Assembly: GCA_000824845.1 (NCBI GenBank)
Contig: CCNC01000091.1
Span: 186,001 to 250,000 of the forward strand
Source of the DNA: Mesorhizobium sp. ORS 3359
Lineage (GTDB): Bacteria; Pseudomonadota; Alphaproteobacteria; Rhizobiales; Rhizobiaceae
Length of the DNA: 64,000 nt
Direction of reading: 5' to 3'
The notes under the pieces are model-generated. The model searched no databases and had not been told where the DNA came from. It saw only the letters and a program-made list of their open reading frames with translations. Shown here one piece after another: positions 36,485 through 45,289 of the stretch; within the stretch, counting starts at the first letter, position 1, and each line of letters begins with the position of its first letter. Made by a program: the position numbers and the translations under genes.

Positions 36485-36557
36485 CCCTCTAGCCCCCTTA
36501 ATCGACTTTGGAGGCGTTGCGTTGTGCTCCGGTCAAACCGAGAGGAATGCGCGAACC

Positions 36558-36749
36558 ATGGGCATGGTCCTGTCTTTTGTGCCGCGTGCGGCACCTGTAA
36601 ATCGAGCAAGTCACGACACCAATACGGCGGCGGTGATCATTTTCCCCGGCGTCCGTTATGAGTTGCATCCGCAGGACGCTGCGGCCCGGCCCGGCGACAG
36701 CGGCTCCGACAGGCCAGTCTCCCCGCCGCCCGCCAAGCCGCATCACTGA
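36558..36749 (+). CDS. Small conserved protein with a FPGVRYE motif (63 aa)
   Basis: A 63-residue ORF starting MGMVLSFVPRAAPVNR, with a core AAVIIFPGVRYELH and a Pro-rich tail. The VLSFVPRAA start and IIFPGVRYE segment recall a short conserved hypothetical protein of rhizobia; this recollection was not checked by a search. There is no signal peptide, membrane segment or cysteine. A GAGAGG run lies about 14 bases upstream, not ideal. Convergent with the DUF1254-type gene. Confidence 0.6.
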   Translation: MGMVLSFVPRAAPVNRASHDTNTAAVIIFPGVRYELHPQDAAARPGDSGSDRPVSPPPAKPHH

Positions 36750-36764
36750 ACGGGCTCGCCTTTC

Positions 36765-37313
36765 TCAGTCGTCCTGCAATTCGCAGCTGCTCTGCTCGAG
36801 AAAGCGCGACACGATCGGCTTCCAGCTCTCGTCCGGCACGAAGGCGCGGACGACGAAGATGCCTTCCTCTATCGGCGCCTCGACAAAGATCGCGCCTTGC
36901 AGATCTTCCGGAAGGTCGCGCCGCACATCGATCATCTGCGCCGGGGTCAGTACCACCGTATCGAGCGTCTCGCCATTGGCGTTGTGGTCGTTGAAGGAAT
37001 AGATGTTGTGGCCGCCGCGGTCATAGACCGAGGCCGACCAGAACGGCACGTCGCCGGGCGCCTTGATCCTCACCAAGCCGTCGGCAAGGTTGAAGCGGCA
37101 GGCGGCGGCATAAAACAGCGGATCGACCGATTTCACCACCGGCGCGCCGCCGGCCTCGGCGTCAAGCCGCGTCATCTTGTAGAGGTCGGAGGCCATCGCC
37201 AGCCGCGACCAGGCATCGCGCTCGGAAAATTCCGGCACCAGGAACAGCACGACGATATGCACGATGCCTGCGCCGAGCAGGCCGAGGATCAGGGCGTGCA
37301 GCAACCTACGCAT
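36765..37313 (-). CDS. DUF1254-type membrane-anchored protein
   Basis: A 182-residue protein with an N-terminal membrane anchor (residues about 5-27) and a periplasmic DUF1254-type domain: AWSRLAMASDLYKMTRLD, DPLFYAAACRFNLADG, FWSASVYDRGGHNIYSFND and IDVRRDLPEDLQGAIFVEAP. No catalytic motif recognised. Its ATG overlaps the 3' end of the DUF1214 gene by eight bases, so the two are co-translated. In many bacteria DUF1254 and DUF1214 form one polypeptide; here they are separate, each with its own anchor. Function unknown. Confidence 0.8.
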   Translation of the reverse strand: MRRLLHALILGLLGAGIVHIVVLFLVPEFSERDAWSRLAMASDLYKMTRLDAEAGGAPVVKSVDPLFYAAACRFNLADGLVRIKAPGDVPFWSASVYDRGGHNIYSFNDHNANGETLDTVVLTPAQMIDVRRDLPEDLQGAIFVEAPIEEGIFVVRAFVPDESWKPIVSRFLEQSSCELQDD

Positions 37314-37890
37314 TGCAGCCCGCCTTGATGATGCGCGGCAGCGTCACGTCGGAGAGGCCGGTGCTCGAGGCGATCGGCGTGTCGTAGAAGGTCAGAACGA
37401 AATACATCTTGCCAGCCCCGCCGGTGAGCAGCCAGTTGCCGGGGGCAGGGCGATTGCCGACCGAAATGACGACGGAATTGTCGGGCCGGCGCAGCACTTC
37501 GTAGGACTGCAGCGCCGCCTGCCTCGGCTTGCCGGTAGCGATCACGCCAAGCGACTGGTCTGCGGCATAGAGCGTCCAGAACCGGGCGGTCGGGTAACCG
37601 CCTTCGATCGTGTAGGTGCATTCGCGTTTCAGCGGCTCGCCTGCGTCGTCGCGCTCGGCGACGAAGGCCAGCCCCTCGGCCCGGCCGAGCGCCAGCACGC
37701 CCTCGCGCGCCACGCGCGCCTTGGAATAGGGGTCGGCGGCTAAAGTCCCGACTTCGGGGAAGGCCGTCCATTGGCCGATGCGGATCGCTCCAACGCCATC
37801 CTGCGCGTTGAGCGCATACCAGACGCTGTAGCCGCCAAGCCCGATGGCTATGGCGAGCGAAAGCAGCGTCAGGGTGGCGTTTTTGAGCAT
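37306..37890 (-). CDS. DUF1214-type membrane-anchored protein
   Basis: A 194-residue protein with an N-terminal anchor (MLKNATLTLLSLAIAIGLGG) and a DUF1214 core: DPYSKARVAREGVLALGRAEG, YTIEGGYPTARFWTLYAAD, and GNWLLTGGAGKMYFVLTFYDTP, ending in LPRIIKAGCN. The start at 37890 puts the anchor at the N-terminus; longer frames are less likely. Co-transcribed with the DUF1254-type gene. The pair probably forms a periplasmic complex. Function unknown. Confidence 0.82.
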   Translation of the reverse strand: MLKNATLTLLSLAIAIGLGGYSVWYALNAQDGVGAIRIGQWTAFPEVGTLAADPYSKARVAREGVLALGRAEGLAFVAERDDAGEPLKRECTYTIEGGYPTARFWTLYAADQSLGVIATGKPRQAALQSYEVLRRPDNSVVISVGNRPAPGNWLLTGGAGKMYFVLTFYDTPIASSTGLSDVTLPRIIKAGCNA

Positions 37891-38024
37891 GAGAGCCGCA
37901 AACAGAGGAGGTTGCCCGGGATATCGCGGCGCGGGGTGCCGTGGCAAGTCGGCTTCGCATGAGGGCCGCTCTAAGGTGTGTTGAGATTCAGGTCAGGCCG
38001 GCCTCACCTGAATATCGACTCGCC

Positions 38025-40181
38025 TTAAAGCGCCGAAAGCGTTTCCGGCAGGGCAGGCGCATCGAGCACGGGCGCGGCCTGGAACGCCTTGGTCATGTCT
38101 CTCAGCGTCTGGGTGGTGCGGCTGGAAAGCACCGGCGGGCGTTCGGCTTCGGCCTGCGCCGCCGCGGCGTCGGCCTCCTTCTTCGCGGCTTCCTCCGCCT
38201 TGGCCGCGACCTCCGGGTCGACGAACGGATGGTCGAGACCGGGAATAGGCTTCAGGTCGATGTTCTGGTGCGCATAGACCATCAGGCGCTGCCAGACCAT
38301 AGCCGGCAGCGAGCCGCCGGTCATCTTGTTGGTTGCGGTGAAGTCGTCATTGCCGAGCCACACGGCCGCCGTGTAATTGCCGGTGAAGCCGACGAACCAG
38401 GCGTCGCGGTAGGATTGCGTGGTGCCGGTCTTGCCGGCGACGACGATGTTGGGGAGCTGGGCGCGCCGCGCCGTGCCGATCACCGGCACCGCCGCCAGCA
38501 TGGTGTTCATGTATTTCAGCGCCTTTTCCGACAGCACGCGGTGTGGCGGCGGCGCGTCCTTGGCCCAGTCATAGACCACCTCGCCGGTGCGGGTGACGAG
38601 CTGGGTGATGCCGTGGCGCGAGCCGACAAAACCGTTCTGGGCAAAGACGCTGTAGCCGGTCGCCTGGTCCATCACCGTCATGCCGGATGTGCCCAGCACC
38701 ATTGTTTTGTGCGCTTCCAGCGGCGATTCGACACCCATCGATTCGGCCATCGCCTTGATCGGACCGATGCCGAGGTAATCCTTGGCGAGCCGCACCGGCA
38801 CCGTGTTGATCGACTTGGCGATCGCCGTGAGCAGCGTGACGTTGCCGGCCGATCCGCCGCTGTAATTGTGCGGCGACCAGTTGCCCCAGCTGATGGCGCC
38901 GCCCGAAACCACCGAGTCCGGTGTGAAGCCATGCTCCATCGCGGTGGCATAGACATAGGGCTTGAAGGATGAGCCGGTCTGGCGCAACGCCTTGGTGGCG
39001 CGGTTGAACTGGCTGGCGCCATAGTCGCGGCCGCCGACGATGGCGCGCACCGCGCCATTGGTCTCGATCACCACCACCGCGCCTTCGGTGACGTTGTATT
39101 CCTTGCCGAATTGCCGCAGATGGAACTCGACCGACTCCTCGGCCGCCTTCTGGATGTTGGCGTCGAAGGTCGTGTGGGCGACCAGCGAATGCTGGCCGGG
39201 CTTGGCGATCTTCTTCACCTCGTCGAAGGCCCAGTCGAGGAAGTAGTCCGGGCTCTTCTGCTCGCCGCGGTCGACGACGTCGGCCGGATGCAACCGCGCC
39301 TGCAGCACCTGGCCCTCGGTCATGAAGCCGGAATCGACGAGGTTGGAGAGCACCACATTGGCGCGCGCGCGCGCCGCCGGCAGGTTGATGTGCGGGGCGT
39401 ATTTGGTCGGCGCCTTGAACAGGCCGGCCAGCATTGCCGCCTCGGCAAGGTTCAGATCCTTGACGCTCTTGCCGAAATAGAAATCCGCCGCCGCCTCGAT
39501 GCCGAAGGTGCCGCCGCCCATATAGGCGCGGTCGAGATAGAGCTGCAGGATCTCCTTCTTGGAGAGGTTCGCCTCCAGCCACAGCGACAGGAAGGCTTCC
39601 TTGATCTTGCGCTCGAGGGTGCGCTCGTTGGAGAGGAACAGGTTCTTGGCGAGCTGCTGCGTGATGCTCGATCCGCCCTGGACCACCGAATTGGCGCGCA
39701 CGTTCTCGAAGATCGCGCGCGACAGGCCCAGCACATCGATGCCGTAATGGTCGAAGAAACGCCGATCCTCCGTCGCCAGCACCGCCTTGATGACGATGTC
39801 CGGCATTTCGTCGACCGGCACGGAATCGCGCTGGATGATGCCGCGCTGGCCGATTTCATTGCCGTAGCGGTCAAGGAAAGTGACGGCGAAGTCGCCCTGG
39901 TTGCGCCAGTCGCCGGTGGTGATGTCGAAGGCGGGCATGGCAAGCGCGAGCAGCACCACGAAGCCGCCTGCCCCCATGGTGAAGCCCTCGCTCAGCACCT
40001 CGATGATGGCGCGGCGCCAGCCATGCACACGGAAGCGGCGGGAAAAGATGGTCGCCGCTTCCCAGAATTCGCGCGCCTTGAAACCGATCTCGTAGAGTGA
40101 GCTATCGAGCCACGCGTCCACGGCGAGCAGCGCCGAAGCGATCCGGCCTCTTCTCCTGCGTGGTTTAGAGGGATTGTCCAT
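38025..40181 (-). CDS. Class A penicillin-binding protein (PBP1A family)
   Basis: A 718-residue bifunctional peptidoglycan synthase. Membrane segment at about residues 68-90; GT51 transglycosylase at about 110-290 with ATEDRRFFDHYGID and GGSSITQQLAKNLFL; transpeptidase at about 340-620 with SSFK (serine near 402), SIN in TAIAKSINTV, and KTGT in VVAGKTGTTQ. The C-terminus is an Ala/Glu-rich tail. The ATG at 40181 is the best start (MDNPSKPRRRRGR). Builds and cross-links the cell wall on the periplasmic side. An intergenic repeat (40331-40420) separates it from the TetR gene. Confidence 0.96.
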   Translation of the reverse strand: MDNPSKPRRRRGRIASALLAVDAWLDSSLYEIGFKAREFWEAATIFSRRFRVHGWRRAIIEVLSEGFTMGAGGFVVLLALAMPAFDITTGDWRNQGDFAVTFLDRYGNEIGQRGIIQRDSVPVDEMPDIVIKAVLATEDRRFFDHYGIDVLGLSRAIFENVRANSVVQGGSSITQQLAKNLFLSNERTLERKIKEAFLSLWLEANLSKKEILQLYLDRAYMGGGTFGIEAAADFYFGKSVKDLNLAEAAMLAGLFKAPTKYAPHINLPAARARANVVLSNLVDSGFMTEGQVLQARLHPADVVDRGEQKSPDYFLDWAFDEVKKIAKPGQHSLVAHTTFDANIQKAAEESVEFHLRQFGKEYNVTEGAVVVIETNGAVRAIVGGRDYGASQFNRATKALRQTGSSFKPYVYATAMEHGFTPDSVVSGGAISWGNWSPHNYSGGSAGNVTLLTAIAKSINTVPVRLAKDYLGIGPIKAMAESMGVESPLEAHKTMVLGTSGMTVMDQATGYSVFAQNGFVGSRHGITQLVTRTGEVVYDWAKDAPPPHRVLSEKALKYMNTMLAAVPVIGTARRAQLPNIVVAGKTGTTQSYRDAWFVGFTGNYTAAVWLGNDDFTATNKMTGGSLPAMVWQRLMVYAHQNIDLKPIPGLDHPFVDPEVAAKAEEAAKKEADAAAAQAEAERPPVLSSRTTQTLRDMTKAFQAAPVLDAPALPETLSAL

Positions 40182-40330
40182 TCCAGAATTCCACCCGGGC
40201 ACTTCCGCCCGAAACAGCCGTGGCAGTTCCGGGGCGCCCTCCCTGCCAGACTAATCGACCATTTTAGCACCACTCACAAGGGCAGCGAAGCCACACTCAG
40301 GCTTTGTTGAACGCCATGGTTGATTGCGCC

Positions 40331-40420
40331 CCGAGCAATTCCAGGAAAAGTGAGCACTTCCTGGAAAAGTGAGCAGCGGTTTTCCGTCCGGAATTGCGTA
40401 AAACAAGTAGTAAGAGAGCG
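40331..40420. repeat. Rhizobial-type intergenic palindromic repeat, copy D
   Basis: Contains GAGCAATTCCAGGAAAAGTG, an internal near-tandem duplication of CCTGGAAAAGTGAGCA, then CGGTTTTCCGTCCGGAATTG and CGTAAAACAAGTAG. Same family as the repeats at 21708, 23455 and 24380. Confidence 0.75.
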
Positions 40421-40423
40421 ATA

Positions 40424-41062
40424 TCACCGCGCCGCGATGAAGCGCATGAAATGCGCCACATCCGCCTCGCTCGGCTCCAGTCCGGTGAAGGAGCGCAGAT
40501 AGGCGGCGAGATGGCTGACACGTGCCTCGACCGGTTCCTTGAGGTCGAGCACGTAATAGCCGATCTGCATGTAGTAGAGGACGCGGGCGCGGATGAAGGC
40601 GTCCTCGCTCTCATAGCCGTGCCGGCGGTACATGTCGCGTATGGCCAGCAGACGTTCCTCGTCGGCCTTGTCGATCATGCGCCGCACGTCGTCCGAGCGC
40701 CTTGCCCATTCGCGAACGGCGAAATCGAGCCTGGGATCGAACAGGCGCTCGTCGGCCCAGCATTCGAAGACGTTCATCACACCCATGATGATGGTGCCGG
40801 CCGGCCGGCGCGCCCGTTCGACGATCGCCGTGGTGTTGGTCTCGTGCCAATGCTTGAGCAACTGGTCGAGCAGGTCCTGCCGGCTTTCGAAATACCAGTA
40901 GAAGCTCGAGCGCGAGACGCCGAGCTTCTGTCCGAGCGTCAGCACGCGCACGCTCTCGATACCGTCGGAAATCAGCGTCTGCAGCGCGAGGTTGATCCAG
41001 TCCGCGCGGGTTACCTTGATGTTGCCGGGCGCCGGCTCGTCCTGAGGAGCGGTCATGGTCAT
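40424..41062 (-). CDS. TetR family transcriptional regulator
   Basis: A 212-residue regulator. N-terminal TetR HTH: ADWINLALQTLISDGIESV, then VLTLGQKLGVSRSSFYWYFESRQDLLDQL. The C-terminal domain is helical with CFECW-like aromatic stretches typical of ligand pockets. The gene is divergent from the dimethylglycine-dehydrogenase-like and MttB-like genes across a region with the perfect palindrome GTGTCTAGACAC (41112-41123), its likely operator, so it probably represses them until a methylated amine is present. Met at 41056 is an alternative start. Confidence 0.88.
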   Translation of the reverse strand: MTMTAPQDEPAPGNIKVTRADWINLALQTLISDGIESVRVLTLGQKLGVSRSSFYWYFESRQDLLDQLLKHWHETNTTAIVERARRPAGTIIMGVMNVFECWADERLFDPRLDFAVREWARRSDDVRRMIDKADEERLLAIRDMYRRHGYESEDAFIRARVLYYMQIGYYVLDLKEPVEARVSHLAAYLRSFTGLEPSEADVAHFMRFIAAR

Positions 41063-41111
41063 GAGCCAACAAGTGGCACGGCGCGGAGCAGCGCGCAAGC
41101 TCTGGACAGAA

Positions 41112-41123
41112 GTGTCTAGACAC
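41112..41123. promoter_or_regulatory. Perfect palindrome in the TetR / DMGDH-like divergent promoter
   Basis: GTGTCTAGACAC, a perfect 12-base dyad, lying 49 bases after the regulator start on one side and 51 bases before the flavoprotein start on the other. Size and place suit a TetR operator. An additional imperfect repeat ATATG/CATAT follows at 41125-41141. Confidence 0.55.
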
Positions 41124-41174
41124 ATATGTACGGAGCATATATCTTGAGAGCCTCCAACGAGAGGGGAGAGGCTC

Positions 41175-43586
41175 GTGAAGTCGCATTACCAGGCAGTGGT
41201 CATCGGCGGAGGCGTCGTCGGCGCCTCGGTGCTCTATCACTTGACGCGCTTTGGCTGGAGCGACGTGGCGCTGATCGAGCGCGCCGAGCTGACGGCGGGC
41301 TCGACCTGGCATGCGGCGGCCGGCTTCCACGCGCTCAACGCCGATCCCAATGTCGCCGCGCTGCAGGACTACACGATCAAGCTCTATCGCGAGATCGAGG
41401 CCGAGTCCGGCCAGAATGCCGGCCTGCACATGACCGGCGGCGTCAACATGGCGAGCGACCCGCAGCGTTGGGAATGGCTGAAATCGGCCTGGGCGGTGTT
41501 CCAGTCGGTCGGCATCAAGACGGCGCGGCTGGTGACGCCCGAGGAAATCAAGGAGATCTGCCCGATCGTCGACGTCAGCGGCGTGCTGGGTGGCCTCTAT
41601 GATTCCAACGAGGGCCATCTCGACCCCTATGGCACCACGCATGCCTATGCGGGCGCCGCCAGGAAGCGTGGCGCCGACGTTATCCTGCGCAACCGCGTCG
41701 TCGAGCTGAAGCAGCGCGCCGATGGTGGCTGGGACATCGTCACCGAGAAGGGCACGATCGTCGCCGAGCATGTCGTCAATGCCGGCGGTCTCTGGGCCAA
41801 GCAGGTCGGGCTGATGGCCGGCGTCGACCTGCCGGTGACGCCGATGGAGCATCATTATTTCGTCACCGAGGACATTCCGGAAGTCGCCGCTCTCGACAAG
41901 GAGCTTGGCCTCGCCGTCGATCTCGACGGCTTCTCTTATCTGCGCCAGGAGCGGAAGGGCGTGCTGCTCGGCGTCTATGAGCAGAATCCGAAACACTGGA
42001 ACATGGACGGTGCGCCCTGGGATTACGGCATCGAGTTGATCACCGAGGATATCGATCGCATCAGCCCCGAGCTTGCCAAGGCCTATGAGCGCTTTCCCTG
42101 CCTGGCCACGGCCGGTGTCCGCAAATGGGTGAACGGCGCCTTCACCTTCACGCCGGACGGCAATCCGCTGGTCGGGCCGGTCCGGGGGCTGAAGAATTAT
42201 TGGGTCGCCTGCGGCGTCATGGCCGGCTTCAGCCAGGGCGGCGGCGTCGGCAAGTCGCTGGCCGAGTGGATGATTTACGGTGAGCCGGAAGCCGACATCT
42301 TCGGCATGGACATCGCCCGCTACGGCGCCTTCGCCGCCAACCGCGAGTATCTCAGGCAAACGACGCGCCAGTTCTATGCCCGCCGTTTCGTCATGACCTT
42401 CCCCAATGAGCGCCTGCCAGCCGGCCGGCCGCTGAAGCGCCCCGGCGCCTATGATGGCATGAGCGCCGCCGGCGCCGAGTGGACGGCGTCCTGGGGTCTG
42501 GAGATACCGGCCTATTTCGCGCCGATGGGCTTTCGCGAGGAGACGACGCTGAAGCGCTCCAACGCCTTCGACATCGTCGGCGACGAGGTGCTGCAGGTGC
42601 GCCGCGCCGCCGGCCTCGTCGATACCACGGCCTTCTCGCGCCATGCCGTCTCCGGCCCGGGCGCGGAAGCCTGGCTCGACAAGCTGCTCGCCTGCCGGCT
42701 GCCGAAGCCTGGCCGCGCCAAGCTTGCGCCGATGCTTGGGCCCAATGGCCGGCTGAAGGGCGATCTCACCGTGCTCAACTGGGGTGGCGGCGAATACTGG
42801 ATCATGGGCTCTTACTATTTGCGCGAATTTCATATGCGCTGGTTCGAGGCGCACATCGCCGAAGGCGTTTCCGTCACCGACATCTCGGATGCCACATCCG
42901 GCTTCCTCGTCACCGGACCGAATGCACGAAAGATCCTCGAACGCACCACGCATCAGGACATCTCCGCCAAAACCCTGCCGTTCATGGCTTGCGGCGAGTT
43001 CGACATCGGCATGGTGCGAGCGCGCGTTGCTAGGCTGTCCATCGCCGGCGAGCTCGGCCTCGAGATCAACTGTCCGGCCACCTTGCATGCGACGCTTCGC
43101 GAAACACTGCTTGTCGCCGGCCAAGACCTCGGCCTTGCCGAGATCGGCTATTACGCGCTGAATTCGCTCAGGCTGGAAAAGAGTTTCGGCATCTGGTCGC
43201 GCGAATTCACGCAAGGCTACACGCCCGGCCAGACCGGGCTCGACCGCTTCATCGCTTTCGACAAGGGCGAGTTCATCGGCCGGGGCGCGGCGCTGAAAGA
43301 GCGCGAGGCCGGTGCTTCGCAGCGCATCGTGACGCTGGAAGTGGACGCTGTCGACGCCGATGCCAGCGGCTTCGAACCGGTCTGGCATCAAGGCCGCCGC
43401 GTCGGGTTCGTGACGTCCGGCGGCTACGGCTACTCGATCGGCAAGAGCGTCGCCCTGGCGTTGCTCGATGACGATTTCACCGGGGAGGGCACCGAGCTTT
43501 CCGTCCACATTGTCGGGGTCGAACGGCCGGCGCGCGTCATCGCGGCCTCGCCCTACGACCCTGAAGGCAAGGCGATGCGGCAATGA
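41175..43586 (+). CDS. Dimethylglycine/sarcosine dehydrogenase-like flavoprotein with GcvT domain
   Basis: An 803-residue cytoplasmic oxidoreductase. The N-terminal DAO-type FAD domain has the Rossmann motif VVIGGGVVGASVLYHL (residues 8-23) and GSTWHAAAGF, where His46 aligns with the covalent FAD histidine of dimethylglycine dehydrogenase. The C-terminal half (from about 440) is a GcvT-like aminomethyltransferase domain that binds tetrahydrofolate, capturing the one-carbon unit: GLVDTTAFSRHAVSGPGAEAWLD and GELGLEINCPATLHATL. The start is GTG at 41175, after a purine-rich GAGAGGGGAGAGG run. First of two genes with the MttB-like gene, 12 bases apart. The actual substrate may be another N-methyl compound. 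Confidence 0.9.
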   Translation: MKSHYQAVVIGGGVVGASVLYHLTRFGWSDVALIERAELTAGSTWHAAAGFHALNADPNVAALQDYTIKLYREIEAESGQNAGLHMTGGVNMASDPQRWEWLKSAWAVFQSVGIKTARLVTPEEIKEICPIVDVSGVLGGLYDSNEGHLDPYGTTHAYAGAARKRGADVILRNRVVELKQRADGGWDIVTEKGTIVAEHVVNAGGLWAKQVGLMAGVDLPVTPMEHHYFVTEDIPEVAALDKELGLAVDLDGFSYLRQERKGVLLGVYEQNPKHWNMDGAPWDYGIELITEDIDRISPELAKAYERFPCLATAGVRKWVNGAFTFTPDGNPLVGPVRGLKNYWVACGVMAGFSQGGGVGKSLAEWMIYGEPEADIFGMDIARYGAFAANREYLRQTTRQFYARRFVMTFPNERLPAGRPLKRPGAYDGMSAAGAEWTASWGLEIPAYFAPMGFREETTLKRSNAFDIVGDEVLQVRRAAGLVDTTAFSRHAVSGPGAEAWLDKLLACRLPKPGRAKLAPMLGPNGRLKGDLTVLNWGGGEYWIMGSYYLREFHMRWFEAHIAEGVSVTDISDATSGFLVTGPNARKILERTTHQDISAKTLPFMACGEFDIGMVRARVARLSIAGELGLEINCPATLHATLRETLLVAGQDLGLAEIGYYALNSLRLEKSFGIWSREFTQGYTPGQTGLDRFIAFDKGEFIGRGAALKEREAGASQRIVTLEVDAVDADASGFEPVWHQGRRVGFVTSGGYGYSIGKSVALALLDDDFTGEGTELSVHIVGVERPARVIAASPYDPEGKAMRQ

Positions 43587-43598
43587 GGAGGAAGCGCC

Positions 43599-45152
43599 AT
43601 GATCGATGAGGCCGCACGTGATCTCAGGCGCGAGCGCCGGCGTGGACGCACCGGCGAGGCGGGCAGCGAATCCAGCCGCCATCCGAACTACCGCTCCCTG
43701 AAGAACCCGTTCCTGCCGCAGCCGATCTTTTCCGAAGACCAGGTCGCCGCCATCCACGCTACCGCGCTGCGCGTGCTGGAGGAGCTCGGCATCAAGGTGC
43801 TGCTGCCCGAGGCCCGCGCCGTCTACGCCAAGGCCGGCGCCTCGGTCGACGAAGACAGCCAGATGGTCAGGATCGGCCGCGACATGGTCGAGGCAGCACT
43901 GGCCTCGGCGCCGCGCTCCATTCCGGCACTCGGCGGCGACCGCTCGCGCGACCTGACGCTTGAGCTCGGCTCGATGGCCTTCCTGGCGGGCTCCGGCGCC
44001 CCCAACGTCACCGATCTCGAGCGCGGCCGCCGGCCGGGCACGCTTGCCGCTTTCGAGGAATTCATCAAGCTGATCCAGCATTTCGACGTGCTGCACATGC
44101 TCGGACCCTGCGTCGAGCCGCAGGACATCGACAATCGCTTCCGCCACTATGCCGTCAATCGGGCGCAACTGACGCTGTCGGACAAGTTCCCCTTCATCTT
44201 CGCGCGCGGCACGCCGCAGGTCGAGGACGGGTTCGAGATGATCCGCCTGGCGCGGGGTCTCTCCGAGGACCAGTTCCGCGCCGGCGCCCATTGCTACACC
44301 GTCATCAACACCAACTCGCCGCGCCAGCTGGATATCCCGATGGCGCAAGGCATCATCGACTTCGCCAAGGCCGGCCAGGTCCTGATCATCACGCCCTTCT
44401 GCCTGGCGGGCGCCATGGCGCCGATCACCGTTGCCGGCGCGCTGACCTTGCAGCATGCCGAGGCGCTGGCTGGTTTGACACTCGCCCAGATCGTGCGCCC
44501 CGGCGCGCCTGTGGTCTATGGCTCCTTCTCCTCCAATGTCGACATGAAGTCCGGCGCGCCGGCCTTCGGCACGCCGGAACATATCAAGGCGACGCTTGGA
44601 GCGGGGCAGCTCGCCCGCTACACTGGGCTGCCCTGGCGCTCCGGCGGCGGCAGCGCCGCCAATATTGCCGATGCGCAGGCGGCACACGAGACGCAGTTCG
44701 CGCTATGGGGCTCGGTGCTGGCCGGCGCCACCGTCTGCATCCACGCCGCCGGCTGGCTGGAAGGTGGCCTCAGCGTATCCCTGGAAAAGCTGATCACCGA
44801 CGTCGAGGCGCTGCAGATCGTCGCCGAGCTCTGCGCCACCACACCGGGCGACGAGGATGCCATCGGCTTCGAAGCCATCGCCGAAGTGCAGCCCGGCGGT
44901 CATTTCTTCTCGGCAGCCCACACAATGGCGCGCTACCGCACCGCCTTCTACGAGCCGCTGGTGGCCGACTGGTCGAACTTCGGCAACTGGACGCAATCCG
45001 GCGGCAAGACCGCGACCGAGCGCGCCACCGGCATCTGGAAGCGCATTCTTTCCGACTTCCAGCCGCCGGCCTCCGCTGCCGCCACCGCTGGCGTGCTTGA
45101 CGAGTTCATCGCGCGGCGCACCGAGGAGGGTGGCGCCGCACCGGTCTCGTGA
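43599..45152 (+). CDS. MttB-family (trimethylamine methyltransferase-like) protein, non-pyrrolysine
   Basis: A 517-residue protein of the MttB superfamily: RVLEELGIKVLLPEARAV, NVTDLERGRRPGTLAAFEEF, HYAVNRAQLTLSDKFPFIF and the TIM-barrel segment YGSFSSNVDMKSGAPAFGTPE. No in-frame amber codon, so it belongs to the non-pyrrolysine branch. Characterised members demethylate quaternary amines such as glycine betaine, proline betaine or carnitine through a corrinoid protein. Here no corrinoid-binding protein or activase adjoins. The partner gene codes for a dimethylglycine-dehydrogenase-like enzyme, suggesting stepwise demethylation. The N-terminus (about 30 basic residues) is poorly conserved; a later start is possible. 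Confidence 0.88.
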   Translation: MIDEAARDLRRERRRGRTGEAGSESSRHPNYRSLKNPFLPQPIFSEDQVAAIHATALRVLEELGIKVLLPEARAVYAKAGASVDEDSQMVRIGRDMVEAALASAPRSIPALGGDRSRDLTLELGSMAFLAGSGAPNVTDLERGRRPGTLAAFEEFIKLIQHFDVLHMLGPCVEPQDIDNRFRHYAVNRAQLTLSDKFPFIFARGTPQVEDGFEMIRLARGLSEDQFRAGAHCYTVINTNSPRQLDIPMAQGIIDFAKAGQVLIITPFCLAGAMAPITVAGALTLQHAEALAGLTLAQIVRPGAPVVYGSFSSNVDMKSGAPAFGTPEHIKATLGAGQLARYTGLPWRSGGGSAANIADAQAAHETQFALWGSVLAGATVCIHAAGWLEGGLSVSLEKLITDVEALQIVAELCATTPGDEDAIGFEAIAEVQPGGHFFSAAHTMARYRTAFYEPLVADWSNFGNWTQSGGKTATERATGIWKRILSDFQPPASAAATAGVLDEFIARRTEEGGAAPVS

Positions 45153-45289
45153 TTTGACGAAAACGTAATAAATTCGAGACCTTCGCCATTCACGTTATAG
45201 TCAAGACGATTCGCGATCTGGCATCGGATCGCGAGCGCGGCTACGTTGCCGGGCAGCGTGAGGAGATATGTATTGGCGATGGACGGTAG

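Noticed and set aside
40611..44687. A 1358-codon open frame on the minus strand opposite the flavoprotein and MttB-like genes
   Set aside because: It has no recognisable family motif and is antisense to two genes with clear motifs and ribosome sites; a long frame of this kind is expected from biased codon use in GC-rich DNA.
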